Assembly: GCA_017305055.1 (NCBI GenBank)
Contig: JAFKMZ010000007.1
Span: 1-64,000 of the forward strand
Reading direction: 5' to 3'
Length of the DNA stretch: 64,000 nucleotides
Origin: Lysobacterales bacterium
GTDB taxonomy: Bacteria; Pseudomonadota; Gammaproteobacteria; Xanthomonadales; Rhodanobacteraceae
Shown: positions 25,994 through 33,656 of the stretch, one piece after another
How the letters are laid out: every line of letters begins with the position of its first letter
Position numbering within the stretch: the first letter of the stretch is position 1
Notes under the pieces: model-generated
What the model was told of the DNA's origin: nothing
The model's database searches: none
What the model saw: the letters and a program-made list of their open reading frames with translations, nothing else
Position numbers and translations under genes: made by a program

Positions 25994-27358
25994 ATGAGCG
26001 GAGCCGATACAGGCATGGAAGCGGGCGCCGCAGCCGCCGCGCCAGTCCCCAGCACCGAAGCAGCCACGGCCGCGCTCCTGGCACTCGGCGACGATGCCCT
26101 GCTGGAGCACCTGCAGCGTGCGGCCATCGACTATTTCCTGCAAACCGCCAATCCGGCCAATGGCCTGGTCGCCGACACCACGCGCGAGGGCTCGCCGTGC
26201 AGCATTGCGGTGGTCGGCTTTGCCTTGTCGGCCTACACCATCGCGATCGAGCGTGGCTGGCTGGCCCGCGACGAGGCGCTGGCCCGCAGCCTGGCCGTGC
26301 TGCGCTTTTTCCGCGACAGCGAGCAGGGCGAGGCGCCGCTGGCGACCGGTCATCGCGGCTTCTACTACCACTTCCTGGACATGCACAGCGGCCGACGCAT
26401 GTGGCAATCCGAACTGTCGATGATCGACACTGCCCTGCTGCTGGCCGGGGCGCTCACCGCGGCCAGCTACTTCACCGCGGACACCGCACCAGAGCGGGAG
26501 TTGCGCGCCATCGTCGATGCGCTCTACCGCCGTGTCGACTGGTGCTGGGCGCAGGGCGGCGAGGCCACGCTGCGCCAGGGCTGGAAGCCGGAAAGCGGCT
26601 TCCTCAACTATGGCTGGGATGGCTACAACGAAGGCCTGATCCTGTACGTACTGGCGCTCGGCTCGCCGACGCATGCCATCGATCCCGGCCACTACGCGGC
26701 GTGGACCGCCACCTACCAATGGGAAAACCTGTACGACATCGACTTCCTCTATGCCGGCCCACTGTTCATCCACCAGTTCTCGCACGCCTGGATCGACTTC
26801 CGCGGCATCCGCGACGCCTTCATGCGTGAGAAGCGCTGTGACTATTTCGAGAACAGCCGGCGTGCGACCGAGGTGCAGCGCGAATATGCGCGGCGCAATC
26901 CCCTCGCGTTCCGCGGTTACGCCGGGGACTGCTGGGGCCTGACCGCGTGCGACGGGCCGAGTGATCCCCCGGCCGCACTGGCCACCACGCGATTGCGACT
27001 GTTCGGCTACGCCGCGCGCGGCGTGCCGTACGGTCCGGATGACGGCTCGATTGGCGGCTGGGCGCCGCTGGCGTCGCTGCCTTTCGCCCCGGAGCTGGTC
27101 CTGCGGACGACACGGACCATGCTGCAGCGGTACCCCGAGATCCTGCCGAAGCAGCAGTTTGCCAGCAGCTTCAACCCGAGCCTGGCCGCCGCCGACGGCC
27201 CAGCCTGGGTGTCCGTCGGCCACTTCGGCCTGGACCAGGGCATCGTCAGCCTGATGATCGAGAACCAGCGCAGCGGCCTGGTCTGGCGCCTCATGCGCGG
27301 CTGCCCCGCGATACGGCGCGGCCTGCAGCGCGCCGGCTTCCGCGGCGGGTGGCTGTAG
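25994..27358 (+). CDS. glucoamylase-like (PF10091) family protein, copy 2
   Basis: A 454-residue paralogue of the preceding gene, clearly duplicated from it: both share NGLVxDxT, CSIAxxGxALSAY, GFYYHFLDM, GWxPESGF, EGLxLYxLALGSPTHA and DYFENSRRAT. An Ala-rich leader of about 37 residues precedes the barrel and is probably a linker rather than a signal. It starts 13 bases after copy 1 with no promoter between. The two copies may cleave different chain lengths or linkages of the same glucan; this is not readable from the sequence. Confidence 0.88.
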   Translation: MSGADTGMEAGAAAAAPVPSTEAATAALLALGDDALLEHLQRAAIDYFLQTANPANGLVADTTREGSPCSIAVVGFALSAYTIAIERGWLARDEALARSLAVLRFFRDSEQGEAPLATGHRGFYYHFLDMHSGRRMWQSELSMIDTALLLAGALTAASYFTADTAPERELRAIVDALYRRVDWCWAQGGEATLRQGWKPESGFLNYGWDGYNEGLILYVLALGSPTHAIDPGHYAAWTATYQWENLYDIDFLYAGPLFIHQFSHAWIDFRGIRDAFMREKRCDYFENSRRATEVQREYARRNPLAFRGYAGDCWGLTACDGPSDPPAALATTRLRLFGYAARGVPYGPDDGSIGGWAPLASLPFAPELVLRTTRTMLQRYPEILPKQQFASSFNPSLAAADGPAWVSVGHFGLDQGIVSLMIENQRSGLVWRLMRGCPAIRRGLQRAGFRGGWL

Positions 27359-27360
27359 CC

Positions 27361-28923
27361 GTGGCCGATCCTGCCGCCACAGCGGAAAGGGCACCACTGC
27401 GGCCTTCCGCGCCAGATGATGCGAGCGAGCGCGAGCGCCTTGCCAGCCTGCGCCCGCCCGACTGGCGCAACCCGCAGCCACAACCACGCTACGACCTGGT
27501 GGTGGTCGGCGGCGGCACCACAGGCACGGTGGCCGCGCTCGCCGCGGCGCGCGCCGGCGCCAAGGTCGCGCTGGTCGAGCGCCATCTGCTCGGCGGCAAT
27601 TGCCTCAATACCGGCTGCATCCCGTCCAAGGCCTTGATCCGCACCTCGCGCCTGTACGCCGAGATGCGCGACGCCGAGCGCTACGGCGCGCAGGTGCCGG
27701 CCGATATCCGGGTCGACTTTGCCGCAGTGATGGGACGCATGCGCGCGATCCGCGCCCGGCTCAGCCGGATCTGCTCGGCCGCCGACCTGGCTGCCGCGGG
27801 CATCGACGTGTTTTTTGGCCTGGGCCGTTTCACTGGCCCGGACAGCCTGCAGGTCGGTGCCACCCCGTTGCGCTTTCGCAAGGCGCTGATTGCCACTGGC
27901 GCGCGGCCGGACACGCCGCCGATTCCCGGCCTGGTGGCGGCCGGCTATTGCACCAATGCCAGCATCTTCGACCTGACCGCGCTGCCACCACGCCTGCTGG
28001 TGATCGGCGGCGGCCCGCTGGGCTGCGAGATGGCGCAGGCCTTTTGCCGCTTCGGCGCACACACCACCATCGTCCAGCACTGGCCGCTGTTCCTGCCGCG
28101 GGAGGAACGCGACGCGGCCCAGATCCTCTCGGCTGCACTGGCCCACGACGGTATTGCGGTGCGCCTCAATACCCAGGTGGTACGCGTACGCGAAGAAGGC
28201 GGCCAGAAGCTCGCCGACCTGGTGAGCGACGACTACCACAGCACGATCGCGGTCGATGCCATCCTCACCGGCACCGGTCGCGTGCCAAGCGTCGAGGGTC
28301 TCGGCCTGGAAGCCGCCGGAGTAGCCTACGACGCCACCCGCGGCGTGCACGTGGACGACTTCCTGCGTACCGGCAACCCGCGCATCTACGCCGCCGGCGA
28401 TGTCTGCCTGGAGGACAAGTTCAACGACACCGCCGACGCCAGCGCACGCATCGCCGTGTGCAATGCGCTGCAGGGCGGACGCGAACGGCTGAGTGCGCTG
28501 GTCACCACCTGGTGCACGTATACCGATCCGGAAATCGCCCATGTGGGCATCTACGTGCGTCAGGCACGCGCCCAGGGCATACCGGTCAAGACATACACCA
28601 TCCTGATGCACGACGTCGACCGCGCGGTGGCCGACAGCGAGGAGGCCGGCTTCGTCAAGATCCACGTGCGCGAAGGCAGCGACCACATCCTCGGCGCCAC
28701 CATCGTGGCGCGCCATGCCGGGGAGATGATCAACGAAATCACCCTGGCCATGCGCTCAGGCATAGGCTTGTGTGCCCTGGGCCGGGTCATGCACCCGTAC
28801 CCGACCCAGGCCGAGGCGATCACGAAGGCAGCCGAGGCATGTACGCGCGCGCTGGGTGGGTCCGCCATCACGCCGCGTTGGCGGCGCTGGTTGCACGGTG
28901 TGGGATGGACTGGAGGAGAGTGA
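27361..28923 (+). CDS. MerA/Lpd-like FAD-dependent pyridine nucleotide-disulfide oxidoreductase
   Basis: A 520-residue flavoprotein of the class I disulfide reductase group. Features in order: an N-terminal extension of about 43 residues, FAD-binding VVVGGGTTGTVAALAAARAG, the redox-active disulfide in GGNCLNTGCIPSK, NAD(P)-binding LVIGGGPLGCEMAQAF, FAD-binding IYAAGDVC, and the C-terminal interface HPYPTQAEAI with the His-Pro and Glu of the partner active site. It lacks the heavy-metal domain and the C-terminal cysteine pair of true mercuric reductase, so the substrate is unknown. GTG 27361 was taken; GTG 27349, overlapping the previous gene, is also possible. Placement between glucan and 6-phosphogluconate genes suggests a redox role linked to NADPH. 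Confidence 0.87.
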   Translation: MADPAATAERAPLRPSAPDDASERERLASLRPPDWRNPQPQPRYDLVVVGGGTTGTVAALAAARAGAKVALVERHLLGGNCLNTGCIPSKALIRTSRLYAEMRDAERYGAQVPADIRVDFAAVMGRMRAIRARLSRICSAADLAAAGIDVFFGLGRFTGPDSLQVGATPLRFRKALIATGARPDTPPIPGLVAAGYCTNASIFDLTALPPRLLVIGGGPLGCEMAQAFCRFGAHTTIVQHWPLFLPREERDAAQILSAALAHDGIAVRLNTQVVRVREEGGQKLADLVSDDYHSTIAVDAILTGTGRVPSVEGLGLEAAGVAYDATRGVHVDDFLRTGNPRIYAAGDVCLEDKFNDTADASARIAVCNALQGGRERLSALVTTWCTYTDPEIAHVGIYVRQARAQGIPVKTYTILMHDVDRAVADSEEAGFVKIHVREGSDHILGATIVARHAGEMINEITLAMRSGIGLCALGRVMHPYPTQAEAITKAAEACTRALGGSAITPRWRRWLHGVGWTGGE

Positions 28924-28924
28924 C

Positions 28925-29830
28925 ATGAAACTGGGCATGATCGGTTTGGGCAAGATGGGCGCCAACATGGCGCAGCGCCTGCTGCTTGGCGGCCATCAGG
29001 TGACGGGCTTCGATCCGAACGCCGACGCGCGCAAGGCGCTGGAGCAGCACGGCGCGGCCTCGGCCGGGTCGCTGCAGGCACTGGTCGACGCGTTGCCGGC
29101 GCCGCGCGTGCTGTGGCTGATGGTGCCCTCGGGCAAGATCACCGACGACACGGTCAATGCGCTGCTGCCGCTGCTGGCCAAGGGCGACACTGTGATCGAT
29201 GGCGGGAACTCCAACTACCAGGACACACTGCGCCGGGCCGCACTGTATGCCGAACACAGTCTCGGCTACGTCGATTGCGGCACCAGCGGCGGCGTCTGGG
29301 GCCTGAAGGAGGGCTACAGCATGATGGTCGGCGGTGACGCCGAGACCGTCGAGCCCCTGCGGCCCATTTTCGAGACGCTGGCTCCGGGCAAGGACCAGGG
29401 CTGGGGCCACGTCGGCCCGGTCGGCTCCGGCCACTTCACCAAGATGGTGCACAACGGCATCGAATACGGCCTGATGCAGGCCTATGCCGAGGGCTTCTCG
29501 ATACTGAAGCACAAGCAGGAGTTCAAGCTCGATCTGCACCAGATCGGCGAGATCTGGCGCTACGGCAGCGTGGTGCGCTCCTGGCTGCTGGACCTCACCA
29601 CCGACGCGCTGGCCAAGAACCCCGACATGGACGGCGTGGCCCCCTACGTCGTCGACTCCGGTGAGGGACGCTGGACCGTCGCCGCGGCACTCGAGCTGGA
29701 CGTGCCGGCGCCCATCATCACCGCGGCACTGATCGAGCGCCTGCGCTCGCGCGACAGCGACTCGTTCGCCGACAAGCTGCTGTCCTCGATGCGCAACGAA
29801 TTCGGCGGCCACGCGATCAAGAAGGAATGA
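28925..29830 (+). CDS. gnd: 6-phosphogluconate dehydrogenase, decarboxylating (short GntZ/YqeC type)
   Basis: A 301-residue enzyme of the short 6-phosphogluconate dehydrogenase class, oxidising 6-phosphogluconate to ribulose 5-phosphate with NAD(P)+. It has the Rossmann motif GLGKMGANMA, the substrate region DGGNSNYQDT and CGTSGGVWGLKEGY, the catalytic Lys/Asn in KMVHNGIEYGLMQAYAEGF, and a C-terminal helical domain. Start is one base after the flavoprotein stop, behind GGAGGAGAG. It is last in the glucan-associated operon. The pgl gene for the preceding pathway step lies far away at 57880. Confidence 0.94.
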   Translation: MKLGMIGLGKMGANMAQRLLLGGHQVTGFDPNADARKALEQHGAASAGSLQALVDALPAPRVLWLMVPSGKITDDTVNALLPLLAKGDTVIDGGNSNYQDTLRRAALYAEHSLGYVDCGTSGGVWGLKEGYSMMVGGDAETVEPLRPIFETLAPGKDQGWGHVGPVGSGHFTKMVHNGIEYGLMQAYAEGFSILKHKQEFKLDLHQIGEIWRYGSVVRSWLLDLTTDALAKNPDMDGVAPYVVDSGEGRWTVAAALELDVPAPIITAALIERLRSRDSDSFADKLLSSMRNEFGGHAIKKE

Positions 29831-29952
29831 GTCCGGCCACATCGCCAACGCCGACACCAACGCCGCAAAATCGACCGGCCTGAAGCCCCCTGGCAGGCCG
29901 CACGCCGCACCGCGGTGTGTTGCCACCCAGCTTGCCGGCGCATTGCCGACCG

Positions 29953-30795
29953 CTATCGCGGCGAGCCGAAGGCGGCCCGGTACTGCGGCTTCAGCGCAGC
30001 AGCGAACACCTCCAGCGGTACCTCCACGGTTTGTGCGCCGTAGACATAGGGGGCCACCTGGTAGGGCGGAAACACCAGCAGCAAGCCGCCTGCGTCGACC
30101 TGGAACTCGGCGAAATTCTTCGCCTCCGGCTGAGTGCCGTCGGCGATCATGCCGCGCATGTTGTCCAGCCATTCCCTGCGCGCCTCGGGCGTGGCCTCGT
30201 TCTGGCCGGGGGCCTGCGCCAGCAGTTTCCGCTCCAGCGCCGATCGCGCGTATGTCGCCAGCAGGTCGCGCGCCGCATCCGGGTCCACGAACAGGTCGCC
30301 CAGCTCCAGTACGCGCCGCGCCTGGCGGTCGAGGACGAAGCTTGCGTCCAGCGGCAGCGGATGCGCGCCACCGGTATCCATCATGCCCGTGCCGCGGACG
30401 CTGATGAACGCGGGACTGCCCGCCGTCACCCGGTACTCGATCAGCAGCTGCAACTGCCGCGAAGCGAATTCGGGAAACTTCTGCGGATCGGGCAGCGCCT
30501 GCATGAACTCGCGCTTGGCCGCCGTGGCGTGATCGTGCAAGGCCTGCATCAACACGTCCGCGCCGGGTGGCAGTGTCGGAAAATCGATCGCGATCGCATA
30601 GCGCGGCGTCGTGGTGTGGTCGGCCGGCACGGCTGCACTGTCCGCGGGGGCCGGTGTGCTGGCGACGATGGCTGGCTCCGCGGGCGCCTGCGGCGCTGGC
30701 GGATGGCCACATGCAGCCAGCAGGCATGCCATGACCGACAGACATCCCGCCAGCAGGCTGCCACGGGTTCGCCGCCAGACTGAATTGGGAATCAT
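29953..30795 (-). CDS. DUF3298-type lipoprotein
   Basis: A 280-residue predicted lipoprotein with lipobox LLAAC (Cys29) and an Ala/Pro-rich linker, then a domain like DUF3298/RsiV-PdaC. The matching text is RYAIAIDFPTLPP, FISVRGTGMMDTGGAHPLPLDASFVLDRQARRVLELGDLFVD, KNFAEFQVDAGGLLLVFPPYQVAPYVYGAQTVEVPL. The last stretch is the hallmark of DUF3298 (F..Y.vaPya.G...v.iP). Such domains occur in RsiV-like lysozyme-binding anti-sigma factors and in peptidoglycan-related proteins; no sigma gene is adjacent here. It starts five bases after the DUF488 gene. Confidence 0.82.
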   Translation of the reverse strand: MIPNSVWRRTRGSLLAGCLSVMACLLAACGHPPAPQAPAEPAIVASTPAPADSAAVPADHTTTPRYAIAIDFPTLPPGADVLMQALHDHATAAKREFMQALPDPQKFPEFASRQLQLLIEYRVTAGSPAFISVRGTGMMDTGGAHPLPLDASFVLDRQARRVLELGDLFVDPDAARDLLATYARSALERKLLAQAPGQNEATPEARREWLDNMRGMIADGTQPEAKNFAEFQVDAGGLLLVFPPYQVAPYVYGAQTVEVPLEVFAAALKPQYRAAFGSPR

Positions 30796-30800
30796 CGTGC

Positions 30801-31403
30801 TCAACACCTCGCGGCGGGCGGCTTGCCAGCCTTCAATGGTTCACCGCGATCGGCCTCGTAGGTCAACTGGCCATCCACGATACGGGCCGGTGCAGTATAA
30901 GGATGCGGCGTGGCGTGCCGCGCGTCGATGATGTGGATGACCTCGATGCTGCGCACGCTCAGGAGGTCGGCGAGCATCGAGCGGTGGCAGCGCCACCAGA
31001 CCGCCTCGGCGCACATGACCGTGGTGCGGCGGCCACGCGCGAAGTCGAGCAGCTCGGCCACGCCCCCGGCAAACTCGGGGCTGTCCATGTAGTCCGCGTA
31101 ACCCTGGAACGAGGCGTTGTGCCAGGCGGTGTTGCGCGAATCGCGCCGCGCGGCGCGCCGTCCGCCCAGCTGCGGCAGCCAGTGGTAGGCGATGCCATGT
31201 GCCGGCAGGCTCACGGCCAGCTCGTCGCGCTGGAAATACGGGTAGCGACGCGAGCCGGGAAAGCGGCGGATATCGGCCAGGGCCTGGATCGCATAGTGCC
31301 CGAGCAGGCCGAGGAACTCCTCCAGCGTGCGCGTGGAATGGCCGATGGTCCAGATCTGCGGCACACCTTCGGGCGCAGCCGAAACGGAAGTCTCCGCGGG
31401 CAT
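30801..31403 (-). CDS. DUF488 family protein
   Basis: A 200-residue cytoplasmic protein of the DUF488 family. Signature text is IWTIGHSTRTLEEFLGLL, LADIRRFPGSRRYPYFQRDELA, a central YHWLPQLGGRR, FQGYADYMDSPEF, and MCAEAVWWRCHRSMLAD with the conserved Cys-Ala-Glu and Cys-His pair. Function unproven. It sits in a tight unit with the DUF2945 gene three bases upstream and the lipoprotein gene five bases downstream, a pairing seen in other proteobacteria. Confidence 0.9.
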   Translation of the reverse strand: MPAETSVSAAPEGVPQIWTIGHSTRTLEEFLGLLGHYAIQALADIRRFPGSRRYPYFQRDELAVSLPAHGIAYHWLPQLGGRRAARRDSRNTAWHNASFQGYADYMDSPEFAGGVAELLDFARGRRTTVMCAEAVWWRCHRSMLADLLSVRSIEVIHIIDARHATPHPYTAPARIVDGQLTYEADRGEPLKAGKPPAARC

Positions 31404-31406
31404 GGC

Positions 31407-31619
31407 TCACTCGATCCTGCGCAGCGCCGGGCCCTTGTGCAGGGCGATGTGCTCGGTCTTGTCGCTCTTGATCTCGTACTGCGGATCGTCCCTGCTGCAG
31501 CGGTGCATGTGGCCCTTGTACTCGGTGTCGCTGGTGTGCACCTTGATGATCCTGCCGCTGACGTACCCCGCCTCGGAGTTCCAGCGCACGTGATCGCCCA
31601 CCTTGAATGCATGACTCAT
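31407..31619 (-). CDS. DUF2945 (HVA1/Tudor-like) small protein
   Basis: A 70-residue protein with the DUF2945 pattern FKVGDHVRWNSEAGYVSGRIIKVHT, then DDPQYEIKSDKTEHIALHKGPALRRI. The family has a small SH3/Tudor-like beta barrel of unknown function. Start is set at the second of two close ATGs because GGAGG sits seven bases before it; the first would give 72 residues with the RBS touching the start. It is the first gene of the DUF2945-DUF488-DUF3298 unit. Confidence 0.88.
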   Translation of the reverse strand: MSHAFKVGDHVRWNSEAGYVSGRIIKVHTSDTEYKGHMHRCSRDDPQYEIKSDKTEHIALHKGPALRRIE

Positions 31620-31677
31620 ATCCATTCCTCCCCCACCATGCTGCCACCAGTCGGACACGCGCGGCGTGAAGGGAAAA

Positions 31678-31753
31678 GGGGGCCAGATTTGCTTGTCGAC
31701 GCGGTATCCTGCAGCGGATCACGGGCATGGCTCGAAAAGCAACTCTGCCCCCC
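31678..31753. repeat. imperfect inverted repeat, REP-like
   Basis: Arms GGGGGCCAGATTTGCTT (31678-31694) and the inverse of AAGCAACTCTGCCCCCC (31737-31753) match in about 14 of 17 positions, separated by 42 bases. The sequence style (purine-rich head, xTTGCTT core) is like the intergenic palindromes spread by REP-associated transposases in Xanthomonadales. It lies between the DUF2945 start and the response-regulator stop. Confidence 0.55.
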
Positions 31754-31757
31754 TCTC

Positions 31758-32462
31758 TCACAGCCGCAGCAGGCGGCGCACCACGGCGAGGTTGCGCCGG
31801 CTGACTTCCGGTGCGAAATCGGTGCCATCCAGGCGCGCGAGGACGCGGCCATCGGCCTGGGTCTTCAGGCCCAGCAGCCGCGCCGGCGGCACCAGGCAAT
31901 TGCGGTGCAGCCGGACCAGCAGCTGCGGATACGCCTCCTCCAGCTGGCGCAACGACTCCTCGATCAGCAGCTCGCCGTGAAGGTGCCTGACCACGACGTA
32001 TTTCTCCTCGGCCAGCAGGCAGATCACATCATCCAGCAGCACACGGATCTCCTCGCTGCCCAACCGCCCACGCAGATAGACCATCGGCTCGTCGACGGCC
32101 TCGGCGAGGCGGCGCTGGGCGCGCGCCAGCGCGGTGCGCAGCCGATCCAGGCGGACCGGCTTGAGCAGGTAGTCGACGGCATCCAGCTCGAAGGCCTCCA
32201 GCGCGTGCGTGTCGTAGGCCGTGCAGAAGATCACCTGCGGACGCCCTTTGCCTGCCCAGCGCTGCGCTACCGCCATGCCGTCCAGGCCGGGCATGTTGAT
32301 GTCCAGCAGCACGATGTCCGGCTGCAGTTCGCGCGTGGCGCCAAGTGCGTGCTCGCCGTCGGCAAGCGCGCCCACGACCTCGACCCCTTCGCATTCGCGC
32401 AGCAGCGCAGCCAGGCGGGTCCGCGCCAGCGGCTCGTCGTCGACGACCAGCACGCGGCTCAT
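31758..32462 (-). CDS. LytTR family response regulator (AlgR-like)
   Basis: A 234-residue response regulator. The receiver domain has VLVVDDEPLAR (acidic pocket), the phosphoacceptor Asp54 in LLDINMPGLDG, Thr in IFCTAYDTHALEAF and Lys in VDYLLKPVR. After a linker comes a LytTR DNA-binding domain (VCLLAEEKYVVVRHLHGELLIEESLRQLEEAYPQLLVRLHRNCLVPPARL). The order and the end RRNLAVVRRLLRL match AlgR-type regulators. Its ATG overlaps the sensor-kinase stop, so the two are coupled. Confidence 0.93.
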   Translation of the reverse strand: MSRVLVVDDEPLARTRLAALLRECEGVEVVGALADGEHALGATRELQPDIVLLDINMPGLDGMAVAQRWAGKGRPQVIFCTAYDTHALEAFELDAVDYLLKPVRLDRLRTALARAQRRLAEAVDEPMVYLRGRLGSEEIRVLLDDVICLLAEEKYVVVRHLHGELLIEESLRQLEEAYPQLLVRLHRNCLVPPARLLGLKTQADGRVLARLDGTDFAPEVSRRNLAVVRRLLRL

Positions 32463-33514
32463 GGCGGCATGCCGGGCAGCTGCAGGGTCACCACGAACTG
32501 TCCCTGTTGCGGACCCGCCTGCATGCTGGCTTGCGCACCGTAGCGGTAGGCGATGCGCTGGCGCACATTGTCCAGGCCGTGGCCGTTGCCGGGGATCCCG
32601 GCGATATCCGGCAGCGGATTGCGGATCTCGATCCACACGCCGCTGCCCCTGCGTCCGCCGCGCAAGGTGATCTGGCCGCCCCCGCGCAAAGGCTGGATCC
32701 CGTGACGCACGGCATTTTCCACCAGCGGCTGCAACAGCAGGCGCGGCAGCGGAAACGCCGGCGGCAGCTCGTCCAACTCGCGACGAACGTGCAGACGCTC
32801 ACCAAGCCGCAACTGCTCGATGCCGAGATAGCGCTCGACCAGCTCCAGCTCCTCACCCAGCGTGCCGTCGCCGGCGTCCTGCTGGCCGAGCGCGGCACGG
32901 AACAGCTCGCACAGGTCCTCGACGGTGCGTTCCGCGCCGGCGGGATCGACCCGGATCAACGCCGCCACGGTGTTCATGCTGTTGAACAGGAAATGCGGCC
33001 GGATGCGCGCCTGCAAGGCTTCCACCTGCGCGCGGGAAACGGCGGCCAGGCGCGCCTGCCACTGCGCCAGCACGTAGAAGTAGCGCAGCATGGCTGCGCC
33101 GAGCAGGGCAGCGATGATCACGTTGTCGCGCACGAACACCGGCAGGCTGGCGCTGATCAGGCCGGTACTCAGTGCCGTATCCAGCCAACTGGCCAAGCCG
33201 CTCGCCACTTGCACGATCAACACCAGGAGCAGCCATACGCCGACATAGGGCAGACGGCCGGGCAGACGCTGCAGGAACGGGCGCAGCTTGCACAGCGCCA
33301 CGGTCATGACCAGGGCCAGCCAGGTGACGAACAGCATGCCGACGCTGTAAGCCGCCCAGTCACGCGGCGCATCGCGCGCCAGCCACATGATGGTGACCGT
33401 CAGCGCGCCCACCACGAACAGCGCAAACAGCGCCGGCAGGTCGCAGAAATCCGGCAGCGGACTGTGCGCGGGGGGCGCTGCACGTGAGTCTGGGGAGGAG
33501 TCGGCCGGCTGCAT
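32459..33514 (-). CDS. LytS/AlgZ-like sensor histidine kinase
   Basis: A 351-residue membrane kinase. Four hydrophobic segments occupy about residues 27-145, then a His_kinase domain has the phosphoacceptor His174 in QARIRPHFLFNSMNTVAAL. The ATPase part follows with PRLLLQPLVENAVRHGI (N box) and GHGLDNVRQRIAYRYG (G box). There is no periplasmic sensor domain of note. It pairs with the downstream regulator through an ATGA overlap. In pseudomonads the AlgZ/AlgR system controls surface polysaccharide and pili; here the role is inferred only by family. Repeats lie just upstream of the start. Confidence 0.92.
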   Translation of the reverse strand: MQPADSSPDSRAAPPAHSPLPDFCDLPALFALFVVGALTVTIMWLARDAPRDWAAYSVGMLFVTWLALVMTVALCKLRPFLQRLPGRLPYVGVWLLLVLIVQVASGLASWLDTALSTGLISASLPVFVRDNVIIAALLGAAMLRYFYVLAQWQARLAAVSRAQVEALQARIRPHFLFNSMNTVAALIRVDPAGAERTVEDLCELFRAALGQQDAGDGTLGEELELVERYLGIEQLRLGERLHVRRELDELPPAFPLPRLLLQPLVENAVRHGIQPLRGGGQITLRGGRRGSGVWIEIRNPLPDIAGIPGNGHGLDNVRQRIAYRYGAQASMQAGPQQGQFVVTLQLPGMPP

Positions 33515-33531
33515 GCGGGCCAGTATGCCGG

Positions 33532-33656
33532 GGAAAAGGAGGTCAGGGTCACTTTCCGACCCGGGAGAAAAGAGGGCCAGGGTCACTTTCCGAGCGAAGA
33601 TCCGGACCAGCTGCAGGAGGCTGGGTCGGAAAGTGACCCTGACCCCCTTTTCTCCC
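33532..33656. repeat. REP-like cluster: two direct copies and one inverted copy
   Basis: Core AGGGTCACTTTCCGA occurs at about 33545-33559 and 33579-33593 on the plus strand, and inverted (TCGGAAAGTGACCCT) at 33626-33640. The outer copies extend to roughly 30 matching bases (GGAAAAGG..GTCAGGGTCACTTTCCGACCC), giving a long stem with a loop of about 60 bases. The cluster fills the gap between the carboxylesterase stop and the sensor-kinase start, and could terminate or insulate transcription on the minus strand. Confidence 0.85.

Noticed and set aside
27361-28923. true mercuric reductase
   Set aside because: No heavy-metal-associated domain, no C-terminal vicinal cysteines and no mer genes nearby.
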